Positions 1 to 6,896 of a DNA stretch of 9,841 nt are shown here, one piece after another. This stretch comes from Paracoccaceae bacterium (GTDB lineage: Bacteria; Pseudomonadota; Alphaproteobacteria; Rhodobacterales; Rhodobacteraceae). Under the pieces are notes generated by a model. The model was not told the origin of the DNA, ran no database searches, and worked only from the letters and a program-made list of their open reading frames with translations. Both the position numbers and the translations under genes were made by a program. The stretch spans positions 1-9,841 of the forward strand of contig JANSYB010000037.1 of NCBI GenBank assembly GCA_024742655.1, given 5' to 3'. Numbering within the stretch: the first letter of the stretch is position 1; the number at the start of each line of letters is the position of its first letter.

Positions 1-714
1 ACATCCGAGGTGATCGGGGTCAAGCAGAACTCCAACGGCAAATCGGGCGTCGTCTGGGTGCGCACGACAGGCACGAACCAGCATGGCACGGCGGTGATGG
101 ACTATGTCCGCTGGGTCATGGTGCGCAAGCGGGACAGTGGGCCGGATGCGCCGGAGACAGTGATCCCCGAGTTGAAAACCGCGCTTGCGGCCGATGACCT
201 CGTCGTGCCCGAGGGCCTCGATTTCACCGGGTACGATTTTGCCCTGGCCGGTGAGGCCCACCGATGGGGCGACTATGAGGTGGGCGAGATAATCGACCAT
301 GTCGATGGCGTCACCGTCGAGGAGGCCGAGCACATGATGGCCACGCGGCTGTGGCAGAACACGGCCAAGGTGCATTTCGACGCGACCCTGCGCGAAGACG
401 GCCAACGTCTGATCTATGGCGGGCATGTGATTTCCATGGCGCGGACGCTGTCGTTCAACGGTCTGGCCAATGCCCAGATGATCGTGGGCCTGAATGCCGG
501 CGCCCATGCCAACCCCTGCTACAGCGGTGACACGATCAAGTGCTGGTCCGAGGTTCTGGACAAGGCCGAAACCGGCGCCCCCGGGATCGGTGCGATCCGC
601 CTTCGGCTGGTCGCGACCAAGGGGGGTGAGCCATTTACCCTGCGGGGGGAAGACGGCAAGTACCTGCCGCACGTTCTGCTCGATCTCGATTACTGGGCGC
701 TGATGCCGATGTGA
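1..714 (+). CDS. mch: Mesaconyl-CoA hydratase (beta-methylmalyl-CoA dehydratase), 3' part
   Basis: The gene enters from the left edge in frame 1 (first visible residues TSEVIGVKQN) and ends at TGA 712-714, leaving 237 residues of a protein that usually has about 340. The sequence resembles the double hot-dog (MaoC-like) mesaconyl-CoA hydratases: the end of the first hot-dog repeat (GVVWVRTTGTNQHG) is followed by a second one with EAHRWGDYEVGEIIDHVDGV and NTAKVHFDATL. In the family this enzyme interconverts mesaconyl-C1-CoA and beta-methylmalyl-CoA in the cytosolic ethylmalonyl-CoA pathway, which assimilates acetyl-CoA in bacteria lacking isocitrate lyase. In Rhodobacterales it commonly follows the malyl-CoA lyase gene, which would lie to the left of this window. 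A GTG at 10 is only an internal valine. The family call comes from recognising the sequence; the N-terminus cannot be checked here. Confidence 0.88.
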   Translation, partial: TSEVIGVKQNSNGKSGVVWVRTTGTNQHGTAVMDYVRWVMVRKRDSGPDAPETVIPELKTALAADDLVVPEGLDFTGYDFALAGEAHRWGDYEVGEIIDHVDGVTVEEAEHMMATRLWQNTAKVHFDATLREDGQRLIYGGHVISMARTLSFNGLANAQMIVGLNAGAHANPCYSGDTIKCWSEVLDKAETGAPGIGAIRLRLVATKGGEPFTLRGEDGKYLPHVLLDLDYWALMPM

Positions 715-771
715 TCGGATCGCGATGATCGCACGCTAGGCAGGGGCCACACTCTGGGGCATCCTGCGGTC

Positions 772-1461
772 ATGAGCTGGCGATTATGGATCTGTCTTTT
801 TGCGCTATGCGCGCCTTTGCGGGCCGCAGCCTGCGATATCGCGCTTGTGTTGGCGGTGGATGTGTCCGGCTCTGTCGACCACGAAGAATACCGAACGCAG
901 ATGCAGGGCCTCGCGGATGGTCTGCGGGACGGGGTGGTCAGCGAAGCGCTGGTTGCAGGACAGGCCGCCTTGCTGGTGCTGCAATGGACAGGCACGTCCC
1001 GGCAGCGTGTCGTCGTACCTTGGACGCAGATCGACAGCTTCGAAAGCCTCGAGGCGTTTGCCGCAAGGGTGGAGACCGCCCCAAGGATATGGCGCAACTT
1101 TTCGACCGCGATCGGCGAGGCACTGGCGTTCTCGGCGGCTCAGTTCCGCGAGGCACCGGAATGCGCGAGGAAAGTCATCGACATATCGGGTGACGGCTCG
1201 TCCAACGAAGGCATCATGCCGGGCGAAGTGCGCCCTGAGCTGCAACGACAGGGCATCGTGGTCAATGCTCTGGTCATCGAAGGGGCCGAACCCCTGATGA
1301 CAGAGTACTTCTGGGAGAATGTCATTCTCGGGGAAGGCGCTTTTGTGATCACAGCCAATAGTTACGAAGAATACCCAAGCCGAATGCGGCGAAAACTGCT
1401 TCGGGAGGTCACAAAGCAAATCTCGGATGGGAAAACCGATTCTCGGTCACCGCATTTGTGA
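772..1461 (+). CDS. DUF1194 exported protein with a VWA-like metal-binding motif
   Basis: A 229-residue protein with a hydrophobic N-terminus (residues 5-20, WICLFALCAPLRAAA) that looks like a Sec signal peptide. Cys21 follows AAA, so a lipoprotein is possible but the lipobox is poor. The mature part opens with DIALVLAVDVSGSVD, a MIDAS-type DxSxS motif (D30, S32, S34). Further candidates are NFSTAIGEAL (residues 109-118) and DISGDGSSNEG (137-147), as in the von Willebrand factor A fold. This pattern matches DUF1194, a family of unknown function common in Alphaproteobacteria. The protein probably binds a divalent cation in the periplasm; its partner is unknown. It lies 57 bp after mch and 162 bp before sdhC. 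No strong ribosome binding site precedes the ATG (only GGGG some 10 nt upstream). The stop codon falls inside a TTGTGATCACG palindrome. Confidence 0.85.
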   Translation: MSWRLWICLFALCAPLRAAACDIALVLAVDVSGSVDHEEYRTQMQGLADGLRDGVVSEALVAGQAALLVLQWTGTSRQRVVVPWTQIDSFESLEAFAARVETAPRIWRNFSTAIGEALAFSAAQFREAPECARKVIDISGDGSSNEGIMPGEVRPELQRQGIVVNALVIEGAEPLMTEYFWENVILGEGAFVITANSYEEYPSRMRRKLLREVTKQISDGKTDSRSPHL

Positions 1462-1466
1462 TCACG
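1455..1466. promoter_or_regulatory. Palindromic candidate operator, copy 1 (TTTGTGATCACG)
   Basis: The 8-bp perfect palindrome GTGATCAC occupies 1458-1465. It overlaps the TGA stop of the DUF1194 gene and is repeated exactly 20 bp downstream with the same flanks (TTGTGATCACG). Two identical palindromes two helical turns apart in the only sizeable gap before sdhC look like a tandem regulator-binding site. The motif resembles two CRP-type half sites (TGTGA/TCACA) with no spacer, but that spacing does not suit CRP/FNR proteins, so the regulator is unknown. Confidence 0.5.
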
Positions 1467-1474
1467 CTAAAACG

Positions 1475-1486
1475 GTTGTGATCACG
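1475..1486. promoter_or_regulatory. Palindromic candidate operator, copy 2 (GTTGTGATCACG)
   Basis: This is the second copy of GTGATCAC, at 1478-1485, sharing the 11-mer TTGTGATCACG with copy 1 at a 20-bp offset. Unlike copy 1 it lies wholly in non-coding DNA, so codon constraint cannot explain it. It sits about 75-90 bp upstream of the best promoter-like stretch for sdhC, a position more typical of an activator or of cooperative binding than of simple promoter occlusion. The protein that binds is not known. Confidence 0.5.
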
Positions 1487-1527
1487 TAAATCCCGAATTG
1501 CGACGATATGCCGGTCAAAACGGCGAT

Positions 1528-1557
1528 TTGTGGGTTTGCACGCGTGACAGGTTAGAT
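1528..1557 (+). promoter_or_regulatory. Tentative promoter of the sdh operon
   Basis: TTGTGG (1528-1533) followed after 18 bp by TTAGAT (1552-1557) is a weak but plausible sigma-70-type promoter. It runs into the most AT-rich stretch of the gap (about 1552-1570). It would start transcription near 1564 and give a leader of about 60 nt containing the hairpin at 1581-1601. Both boxes deviate from consensus; the location in the only sizeable gap upstream of the operon supports the call more than the match does. Confidence 0.3.
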
Positions 1558-1580
1558 AAAAAATAAGAAAACGCACGTAG

Positions 1581-1601
1581 GTCGGCGTGCCAATCGCCGA
1601 C
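1581..1601 (+). promoter_or_regulatory. Hairpin in the presumed sdhC leader
   Basis: GTCGGCG (1581-1587), the 7-nt loop TGCCAAT, and CGCCGAC (1595-1601) form a perfect 7-bp GC-rich stem. It ends 9 nt before the AGAGGA ribosome binding site (1611-1616) and 22 nt before the sdhC ATG. No U-tract follows, so it is not an intrinsic terminator. Likely roles are stabilising the 5' end of the operon mRNA or modulating access to the ribosome binding site. It does not match any riboswitch class I recognise. Confidence 0.45.
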
Positions 1602-1623
1602 GCTGAACGAAGAGGACATTCTC

Positions 1624-2007
1624 ATGGCTGATGTCAATCGCGGCAATCGCCCGCTTTCACCGCATCTGACCATCTATCGCCCACAGCTGACATCCATGAC
1701 CTCGATCCTGACCCGGATCACGGGCAACGCATTGATCGTCGCGGCGCTTCTGGTGGTTTGGTGGTTTCTGGCGGCGGCCAGCTCGCCGGAATACTTCGCC
1801 ATCGCCGACGCGGTCCTGACCAGCTGGTTCGGTGATGTGGTGATGTTCCTGTCTCTCTGGGCGCTCTGGTATCACACGCTGGCCGGCATCCGGCACCTGA
1901 TCTGGGATAACGCCCTGATGCTTGAAATCGAAACGGCCGAAAAGCTGGGCTGGGTCGTCATCGGTGGATCGGTCGTGTTGACCATCCTGACAGCGATCAT
2001 CATCTGA
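1624..2007 (+). CDS. sdhC: Succinate dehydrogenase cytochrome b556 subunit (SdhC)
   Basis: A 127-residue membrane anchor of respiratory complex II. The family signature RPLSPHLTIY is at residues 9-18 and HTLAGIRHLIWD at 84-95. His84 is the expected heme b ligand, and Ser27 and Arg31 correspond to the ubiquinone-contacting residues at the same numbers in the E. coli protein. Three hydrophobic segments are visible (about 33-52, 61-82 and 108-127). With SdhD it holds heme b and the quinone site and anchors the SdhAB catalytic part to the cytoplasmic face of the inner membrane. The start is supported by AGAGGA (1611-1616), 7 nt before the ATG. It is the first gene of the operon; sdhD follows after 10 bp. 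Confidence 0.97.
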   Translation: MADVNRGNRPLSPHLTIYRPQLTSMTSILTRITGNALIVAALLVVWWFLAAASSPEYFAIADAVLTSWFGDVVMFLSLWALWYHTLAGIRHLIWDNALMLEIETAEKLGWVVIGGSVVLTILTAIII

Positions 2008-2017
2008 GGGGCCGGAT

Positions 2018-2389
2018 ATGCGTTACCTGACCGATAGAAAACGCGCGATGGGCATGGGGTCTGCCAAGTCCGGCGTGCATCATTTCTGGGCCATGAAGGT
2101 CCAGAGTGTCGCCCTGCTGATCCTGATCCCACTGTTCGTGTTCACCTTTGGCAGCATCCTGGGCGAGTCCTACGAAACCGTTGTTGCCTATTACGCGCGG
2201 CCTTTCCCGGCGATTGTCGCGGCCCTGACAATCATCGTCGGGTTCAAGCATTTTGCCGACGGTTGCCAGGTTCTGATCGAGGATTACGTGCATGGTATCG
2301 CGCAGAAGATCACCATCATCCTTGTCACCTGTCTAAGCTACGGCGCCATGGCCACGGGCCTGTTCGCCATCGCCAAACTCGCCCTTTGA
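2018..2389 (+). CDS. sdhD: Succinate dehydrogenase hydrophobic membrane anchor (SdhD)
   Basis: A 123-residue, three-helix membrane subunit of complex II (helices about 28-49, 62-84 and 94-119). The block HFADGCQVLIEDYV (residues 78-91) aligns with the E. coli segment from the heme-ligand His71 to the quinone-site Asp82-Tyr83: here His78 and Asp89-Tyr90 keep the same 11-residue spacing. The N-terminus (GSAKSGVHHFWAMKV) is typical of the alphaproteobacterial form. It lies 10 bp after sdhC, with a short GAGGGG stretch around the sdhC stop as the likely ribosome binding site, and 18 bp before sdhA, so the three are clearly co-transcribed. Confidence 0.96.
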   Translation: MRYLTDRKRAMGMGSAKSGVHHFWAMKVQSVALLILIPLFVFTFGSILGESYETVVAYYARPFPAIVAALTIIVGFKHFADGCQVLIEDYVHGIAQKITIILVTCLSYGAMATGLFAIAKLAL

Positions 2390-2407
2390 GACCGGAGTAG
2401 AAATCGA

Positions 2408-4213
2408 ATGGCTGCTTACGAATACGAGACCCATGATTATGACGTCGTGGTCGTTGGGGCGGGTGGCGCCGGATTGCGCGCCACCTTGGGCATGGCCGAG
2501 CAGGGCCTGCGCACGGCCTGTATCACCAAGGTTTTTCCGACCCGGTCGCACACCGTGGCCGCCCAAGGCGGCATCGCCGCCTCCCTTGGAAACATGGGGC
2601 CTGACAGCTGGCAATGGCACATGTACGACACCGTGAAGGGGTCTGACTGGCTCGGCGATACCGATGCCATGGAATACCTTGCCCGCGAGGCGCCCAAGGC
2701 GGTCTATGAGCTGGAACATTACGGCGTGCCGTTCAGCCGCACCGAGGAGGGCAAGATCTATCAACGCCCGTTCGGCGGCCACACGACCGAATTCGGCGAA
2801 GGCCCGCCCGTACAGCGCACCTGCGCCGCCGCCGACCGGACCGGTCACGCGATCCTGCACACGCTTTACGGCCAAAGCCTCAAGAACAACGCCGAGTTCT
2901 ACATTGAATATTTCGCCATCGACCTGATGATGAGCGACGACGGCACCTGCACCGGCGTTGTCTGCTGGAAGCTGGACGATGGCACGATCCACGTCTTCAA
3001 CTCCAAGATGGTCGTGCTGGCCACGGGCGGCTATGGCCGGGCCTATTTCAGTGCGACAAGCGCGCATACCTGCACCGGCGATGGTGGTGGCATGGTGGCA
3101 CGCGCGGGCCTGCCGCTGCAGGACATGGAGTTCGTGCAGTTCCACCCGACGGGCATCTACGGCTCGGGCTGCCTGATCACCGAGGGCGCGCGCGGCGAAG
3201 GCGGGTACCTTACCAATTCCGAGGGCGAGCGTTTCATGGAGCGCTACGCGCCTCAGTACAAGGACCTCGCGCCGCGCGATTACGTCAGCCGCTCGATGAC
3301 CATGGAAATCCGCGAGGGACGCGGCGTCGGTGCTGAGGGGGATCACATCCATCTGAACCTAAGCCACCTGCCGGCCGAGGCGCTGCAACTGCGCCTGCCC
3401 GGCATTTCCGAAAGTGCCCGCATCTTTGCCGGTGTGGATGTCACCAAGGAGCCGATCCCGGTGCTGCCGACCGTGCATTACAACATGGGCGGCATCCCGA
3501 CGAATTACTGGGGCGAGGTTCTGAATCCGACGAAGAAGGATCCCACCGCCGTGGTCCCCGGCCTGATGGCCGTGGGCGAGGCGGGCTGCGCCAGTGTTCA
3601 CGGTGCGAACCGGCTCGGCTCGAACTCTCTGATCGACCTCGTGGTGTTCGGCCGTGCCTCGGCCATCCGCGCGGGCAAGGTCGTGGACCCCGACAGTGCC
3701 GTCCCCGGCACCAACACCGCACAGGTCGACAAGGCGCTGGATCGGTTTGACGGGCTGCGCCATGCCGATGGCACCGTGCCCACCGCCGACCTGCGGCTTG
3801 AGATGCAAAGGACCATGCAGGCCGATGCAGCGGTGTTCCGCACCTCCAAGACACTGGCCGAAGGCGTCGAAAAAATGGACGCGATCGCCGGAAAGATGGA
3901 CGATCTGAAGGTCACTGACCGCAGCCTGGTGTGGAACTCCGACCTGATGGAGACGCTGGAGCTGACCAACCTGATGCCCAACGCTTTGGCCACCATCGCC
4001 GGGGCCGAGGCCCGCAAGGAAAGCCGGGGCGCCCATGCGCATGAAGATTTCACCAAGCGCAACGATGAGAAATGGCGCGTGCACACGGTGGCGCGGATTG
4101 ATGGGAAAGCCGTCGATCTCAGCTATCGGCCCATCATCGAGGACCCGCTGACGCCGGAGGCCGACGGTGGCATCAGCCTGAAAAAGATCGCGCCCAAGGA
4201 ACGGACGTTCTGA
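2408..4213 (+). CDS. sdhA: Succinate dehydrogenase flavoprotein subunit (SdhA)
   Basis: The 601-residue catalytic subunit of complex II, which oxidises succinate to fumarate and passes electrons through FAD to SdhB. Near the N-terminus is the dinucleotide-binding motif [11 protein letters not shown] (16-26), followed by [10 protein letters not shown] (46-55), in which His48 is the histidine that carries covalent FAD. Active-site residues are present: His246 in FHPTG, the catalytic Arg290 in APRDYVSR, His357 in TVHYNMGG, and Arg402 in ANRLGSNSL. Length is normal for the family. GGAG (2394-2397) precedes the ATG. The TGA overlaps the ATG of the next gene (TGATG at 4211-4215), so the methyltransferase is probably translationally coupled to sdhA. 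The unusual point is that sdhB does not follow; three other genes intervene. Confidence 0.98.
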   Translation: MAAYEYETHDYDVVVVGAGGAGLRATLGMAEQGLRTACITKVFPTRSHTVAAQGGIAASLGNMGPDSWQWHMYDTVKGSDWLGDTDAMEYLAREAPKAVYELEHYGVPFSRTEEGKIYQRPFGGHTTEFGEGPPVQRTCAAADRTGHAILHTLYGQSLKNNAEFYIEYFAIDLMMSDDGTCTGVVCWKLDDGTIHVFNSKMVVLATGGYGRAYFSATSAHTCTGDGGGMVARAGLPLQDMEFVQFHPTGIYGSGCLITEGARGEGGYLTNSEGERFMERYAPQYKDLAPRDYVSRSMTMEIREGRGVGAEGDHIHLNLSHLPAEALQLRLPGISESARIFAGVDVTKEPIPVLPTVHYNMGGIPTNYWGEVLNPTKKDPTAVVPGLMAVGEAGCASVHGANRLGSNSLIDLVVFGRASAIRAGKVVDPDSAVPGTNTAQVDKALDRFDGLRHADGTVPTADLRLEMQRTMQADAAVFRTSKTLAEGVEKMDAIAGKMDDLKVTDRSLVWNSDLMETLELTNLMPNALATIAGAEARKESRGAHAHEDFTKRNDEKWRVHTVARIDGKAVDLSYRPIIEDPLTPEADGGISLKKIAPKERTF

Positions 4214-4962
4214 TGGCCGATATCCGCGCGCCCAAGCCGGAGAAGCCCGCCCGTCCGGCGGGCTGGCCACGGGCGCGGGGGCGGCACTATCTTGATGTGC
4301 TGGAACACTTGCACCTGACACGCAGGCCTGACTGGTACCTGGAAATCGGATCGGGGCGGGGTCATTCGCTTTCGCGCTGTCCGGGCCGGGCGATTGCGGT
4401 TGACCCGGATTTCCGCCTCACGGGTGACGTCATGGGCGACAAACCCGAATTGCATCTGCTGCGCCAGACAAGCGAAGCGTTTTTTGCCAGCGGCAAGGCG
4501 CTTGAACTGGCGCCACGGATCGATCTGGCCTTCATCGATGGAATGCACCTGTTCGAATACGTGCTCGACGATTTTATCGCGGCCGAGAAACTGTGTGATG
4601 CGGGCGCGATGATCCTGCTGCACGATCTGGTGCCCTTTTCGCCAGCCGCCGCCGAACGGGAATGGGATCCGGAACGCACCAAGGGATGGTCGGGGGATGT
4701 CTGGAAAATGACGTTGATCCTGCGCGAGTATCGCCCTGACCTTGAGTTCAAGGTTCTCAACCCTCGGCCCTGCGGTCTGGGTGTGATCACGGGTCTGGAC
4801 CCGACCAACAGCACGCTCGAAGAGGCCCGCGACGATATCGTGGCGCGTTTCATGGACCTGACCATCGAGGAATTCGGAGCGCGCAAGCTGTGTGATCTGA
4901 TGCAGATGCAGGATGTCGAAGAGGCCCTGCCCGGATTATGCGACAGGGAGGCTGCGGAATGA
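4213..4962 (+). CDS. Class I SAM-dependent methyltransferase (Methyltransf_24-like)
   Basis: A 249-residue cytosolic protein with a Rossmann-type methyltransferase core: motif I WYLEIGSGRGHSL (41-53), an acidic strand end IAVDPD (61-66), then IDLAFIDGMHLFEYVLDDF (103-121) and AGAMILLHDLVPFS (130-143). The FIDGxH and LLHD blocks are typical of the Methyltransf_24 group, often found near sugar or surface-polymer genes, and suggest an O-methyltransferase. The substrate is unknown. The gene starts inside the sdhA stop codon and its own stop overlaps the next start (ATGA at 4959-4962), so it is locked into the sdh operon. With the sulfotransferase-glycosyltransferase downstream, a glycan or small surface molecule is a reasonable guess; a metabolic role tied to Sdh cannot be excluded. 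Confidence 0.8.
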   Translation: MADIRAPKPEKPARPAGWPRARGRHYLDVLEHLHLTRRPDWYLEIGSGRGHSLSRCPGRAIAVDPDFRLTGDVMGDKPELHLLRQTSEAFFASGKALELAPRIDLAFIDGMHLFEYVLDDFIAAEKLCDAGAMILLHDLVPFSPAAAEREWDPERTKGWSGDVWKMTLILREYRPDLEFKVLNPRPCGLGVITGLDPTNSTLEEARDDIVARFMDLTIEEFGARKLCDLMQMQDVEEALPGLCDREAAE

Positions 4963-5288
4963 GGTTTGTCACATCCGGTCTGTCGATCATCCTTGTTTTG
5001 ACGGCCGCGGGCTGTTCCGCGGTCAATGACGCGGCGGACACGATTGCACGTGACCGGGCGAAAGCCGTCGTGAATACGGTTGTTCAGCGCAACCTGCCCG
5101 GGGTCAAAGTGGCGCCGGTGACGGATTGCATCATCGACGCGGCCTCTGCCGGTGAAATCCTGACCATCGCCGGGGATTCGGTGACGGGGGTGTCACCTGC
5201 CACGGTGGATCTTGTGCTGAAGATCGCGCAAAGGCCCGATTCGGTCGAATGTATCGCCAGCAACAGCATCACGCTGCTGGGTGGCTAG
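4959..5288 (+). CDS. Small putative lipoprotein, function unknown
   Basis: I take ATG 4959 as the start: AGGGAG (4945-4950) lies 8 nt upstream, the start overlaps the preceding stop as ATGA, and the protein then begins directly with a signal peptide (MRFVTSGLSIILVLTAAGC). An in-frame ATG at 4938 would only add MRQGGCG. The product has 109 residues with a lipobox ending in Cys19 (TAAGC), so it is probably a lipid-anchored envelope protein. The mature part has two further cysteines (Cys57 in VTDCIID, Cys98 in VECIAS) that could form a disulfide in the periplasm. I recall similar small lipoproteins beside sdh genes in other Rhodobacterales, but know no function. It could assist the envelope-linked enzymes beside it or be an unrelated passenger. 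Confidence 0.75.
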   Translation: MRFVTSGLSIILVLTAAGCSAVNDAADTIARDRAKAVVNTVVQRNLPGVKVAPVTDCIIDAASAGEILTIAGDSVTGVSPATVDLVLKIAQRPDSVECIASNSITLLGG

Positions 5289-5314
5289 CGGGTATATGAA
5301 AGCGCGCGTTCCGG

Positions 5315-6871
5315 ATGCCGATTTTCAAACATAACGGGCAGATCATCTACTTCGCCCATGTGCCGCGGTGTGGCGGGTCCTCGATCGAGGACTACCTGCT
5401 GCGCAGTTTCGGCCAGCCCGCCTTTCTTGATCGGCGTCACCGGGCGCGCAAACGGCGGGCATGGGGCCGGACATCGCCGCAACACATCGCTGTGCGGCAA
5501 CTGGGCCAGCTGTTTCCCGAGGATTTTTTCGATCACGCCTTTGCCATCGTGCGTGACCCGGTGGAGCGGCTGCGCAGCGCGTTCCACTTTCAAAGGGATG
5601 TGGAAAAGTCTCTTCCCGATGGTATGAGTTTTGCCGCGTTTGCCGAGGAACTCCGGCGCCCGGCCTTTCGGCGCAATCCGGTCTTCGACAACCATTTCCG
5701 CCTGCAATCCGAACTCGTCCCCGAAGGGGCGACCGTATTCCGGTACGAGGACGGTCTGGATGCGGTCTGTGCGCATATCGATGCCCTGTCGGGTCAGGCG
5801 CCCGGGACAATCGGCCTCAAGCACGCCCTGAAAACCCGGCAGCCCAAGGAAGCCGTCAGCGCTGAGGCGGACCGCGCAATCCGGGAAATCTGTTCCGAAG
5901 ATTGCGACAGGTTCGGCTATTATGCGGCCGATGCCCGGCCTGGCCAGACCACACGTCGCGCCCGATCCGGCGTGATCGCGATCAAGACCTGCGTGCCCGA
6001 TCCGGACGTGCAGGAGAGTTGGGGCGACTATCACTTTGCCCGCAGCCTTGCCAACGCGATCGAACGCGCAGGTCACAAGGCGCGGGTCGATGTGAAATCC
6101 GACTGGGACAGCGCCCCGGATGACGACAGTCTTGATATCGTTCTTCAGGGGCATGACTGGCACAGGCGGCGCGATGGCATTCCCGGCCTGATCTGGCTGA
6201 TTTATCCGGGCAAACGGTTCGAGACGTCCTGGCTGGCGGACTATGACCATGTTTTCGTGGGCTCGGAGGTATATGCCGACAAGCTCGTGCGGGCACATCC
6301 CGATCTTCGGCTATCGATTCTGCATCAAGCCTTCGATTCGGACCGGATGATGCCGGGTGCGGCCCCGCGCAGCGATGATCTCGTCTTTGTGGGCAACAAT
6401 CATTTTGGCCATGACCGACCGATGGCGGTTTATGCAAGAACGGGGCGGCACGACCTCAAGATCTGGGGGCGAGGCTGGGATGATCCGGTCTGGTCGGCAC
6501 ATGTGCAGGCCGAACGCGTGGCGAACGAAGACCTCGGACAACTCTATGGCACGGCGCGCGCGGTCCTGTGTGACCATACCAAACCCATGGCGCGAAACGG
6601 TTTTCTGTCGAACCGGATTTTCGATGCCCTGGCCTGTGCCGCGCCGGTCATCTCGGACGGTGTCGCGGGCCTGCCTGAAATATTCGCGCCGTTCATCGAG
6701 ATTGCGGATGATCAAACCAGTTTCGACCAGGCGGTTGCGAACCTGACCCGCACAAACACGCCAACCGCATCCGACAGACAGGATTTCGCGCGACAAATGG
6801 CCCGGGAGCATAGCTTTGATGCCCGGGCCCGCGCTATATTGAACGAAGCAGAGGAACTGTCGCTTTTGTGA
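5315..6871 (+). CDS. Sulfotransferase-glycosyltransferase fusion protein
   Basis: A 518-residue protein with two parts. Residues 1 to about 205 look like a PAPS-dependent sulfotransferase (Sulfotransfer_2-like): [16 protein letters not shown] (13-28) matches the 5'-phosphosulfate loop, and [14 protein letters not shown] (77-90) the 3'-phosphate motif RDPxxRxxSxF. After a basic linker (about 208-218), residues 219-518 resemble a CgeB/spore-maturation-type GT-B glycosyltransferase: strand-turn VFVGNNHFG (357-365), [10 protein letters not shown] (382-391), and the nucleotide-sugar-binding-like stretch [17 protein letters not shown] (430-446). No signal peptide or membrane segment is visible, so it is probably cytosolic. 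ATG 5315 is the first start after an in-frame stop (TGA 5297-5299); no good ribosome binding site precedes it, suggesting weak or coupled translation. It may sulfate and glycosylate the same glycan. The substrate is unknown, and the glycosyltransferase half is less certain than the sulfotransferase half. Confidence 0.75.
   Translation: MPIFKHNGQIIYFAHVPRCGGSSIEDYLLRSFGQPAFLDRRHRARKRRAWGRTSPQHIAVRQLGQLFPEDFFDHAFAIVRDPVERLRSAFHFQRDVEKSLPDGMSFAAFAEELRRPAFRRNPVFDNHFRLQSELVPEGATVFRYEDGLDAVCAHIDALSGQAPGTIGLKHALKTRQPKEAVSAEADRAIREICSEDCDRFGYYAADARPGQTTRRARSGVIAIKTCVPDPDVQESWGDYHFARSLANAIERAGHKARVDVKSDWDSAPDDDSLDIVLQGHDWHRRRDGIPGLIWLIYPGKRFETSWLADYDHVFVGSEVYADKLVRAHPDLRLSILHQAFDSDRMMPGAAPRSDDLVFVGNNHFGHDRPMAVYARTGRHDLKIWGRGWDDPVWSAHVQAERVANEDLGQLYGTARAVLCDHTKPMARNGFLSNRIFDALACAAPVISDGVAGLPEIFAPFIEIADDQTSFDQAVANLTRTNTPTASDRQDFARQMAREHSFDARARAILNEAEELSLL
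6799..6829 (+). promoter_or_regulatory. Strong GC hairpin upstream of sdhB
   Basis: GGCCCGGG (6799-6806) and CCCGGGCC (6822-6829) form an all-GC 8-bp stem, with CA/TG able to extend it past a small bulge. The loop is about 11-15 nt. It lies inside the 3' end of the sulfotransferase-glycosyltransferase gene, 67 nt before the sdhB ATG. No U-tract follows. It could protect a processed sdhB transcript or modulate readthrough; it could also be chance in GC-rich coding DNA. Confidence 0.35.
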
Positions 6872-6896
6872 CAGTCCAAAGGAAAAGGCAGCAGAC

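Noticed and set aside
722..732. GCGAT-G-ATCGC inverted repeat just after mch as a terminator or operator.
   Set aside because: The stem is 5 bp with a 1-nt centre, so it cannot form a useful RNA hairpin. There is no U-tract and no second copy.
690..1419. Long minus-strand and alternative plus-strand frames over the DUF1194 gene.
   Set aside because: They are antisense or shifted shadows in GC-rich DNA with arginine-, alanine- and proline-rich products and no family features, whereas the 772-1461 frame has a signal peptide and a MIDAS motif.
2333..4321. Minus-strand frames of 320-339 codons opposite sdhA.
   Set aside because: sdhA is unmistakable on the plus strand with all its catalytic residues. 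The antisense frames are a side effect of high GC at codon third positions.
4783..4790. GTGATCAC in the methyltransferase gene as a third regulatory site.
   Set aside because: It encodes Val191-Ile192-Thr193 in a normal frame, and a single copy inside a gene is explained by codon choice. It is mentioned only for its motif count.
5285..6298. A 337-codon minus-strand frame opposite the sulfotransferase-glycosyltransferase gene.
   Set aside because: It shows no recognisable motif, while the plus-strand frame has both PAPS motifs and glycosyltransferase features and fits the operon direction.
6834..6840. TATATT-like sequence before sdhB as a separate sdhB promoter.
   Set aside because: The nearest -35-like hexamer (TTGATG) is only about 13 bp away and the region is coding, so there is too little support.
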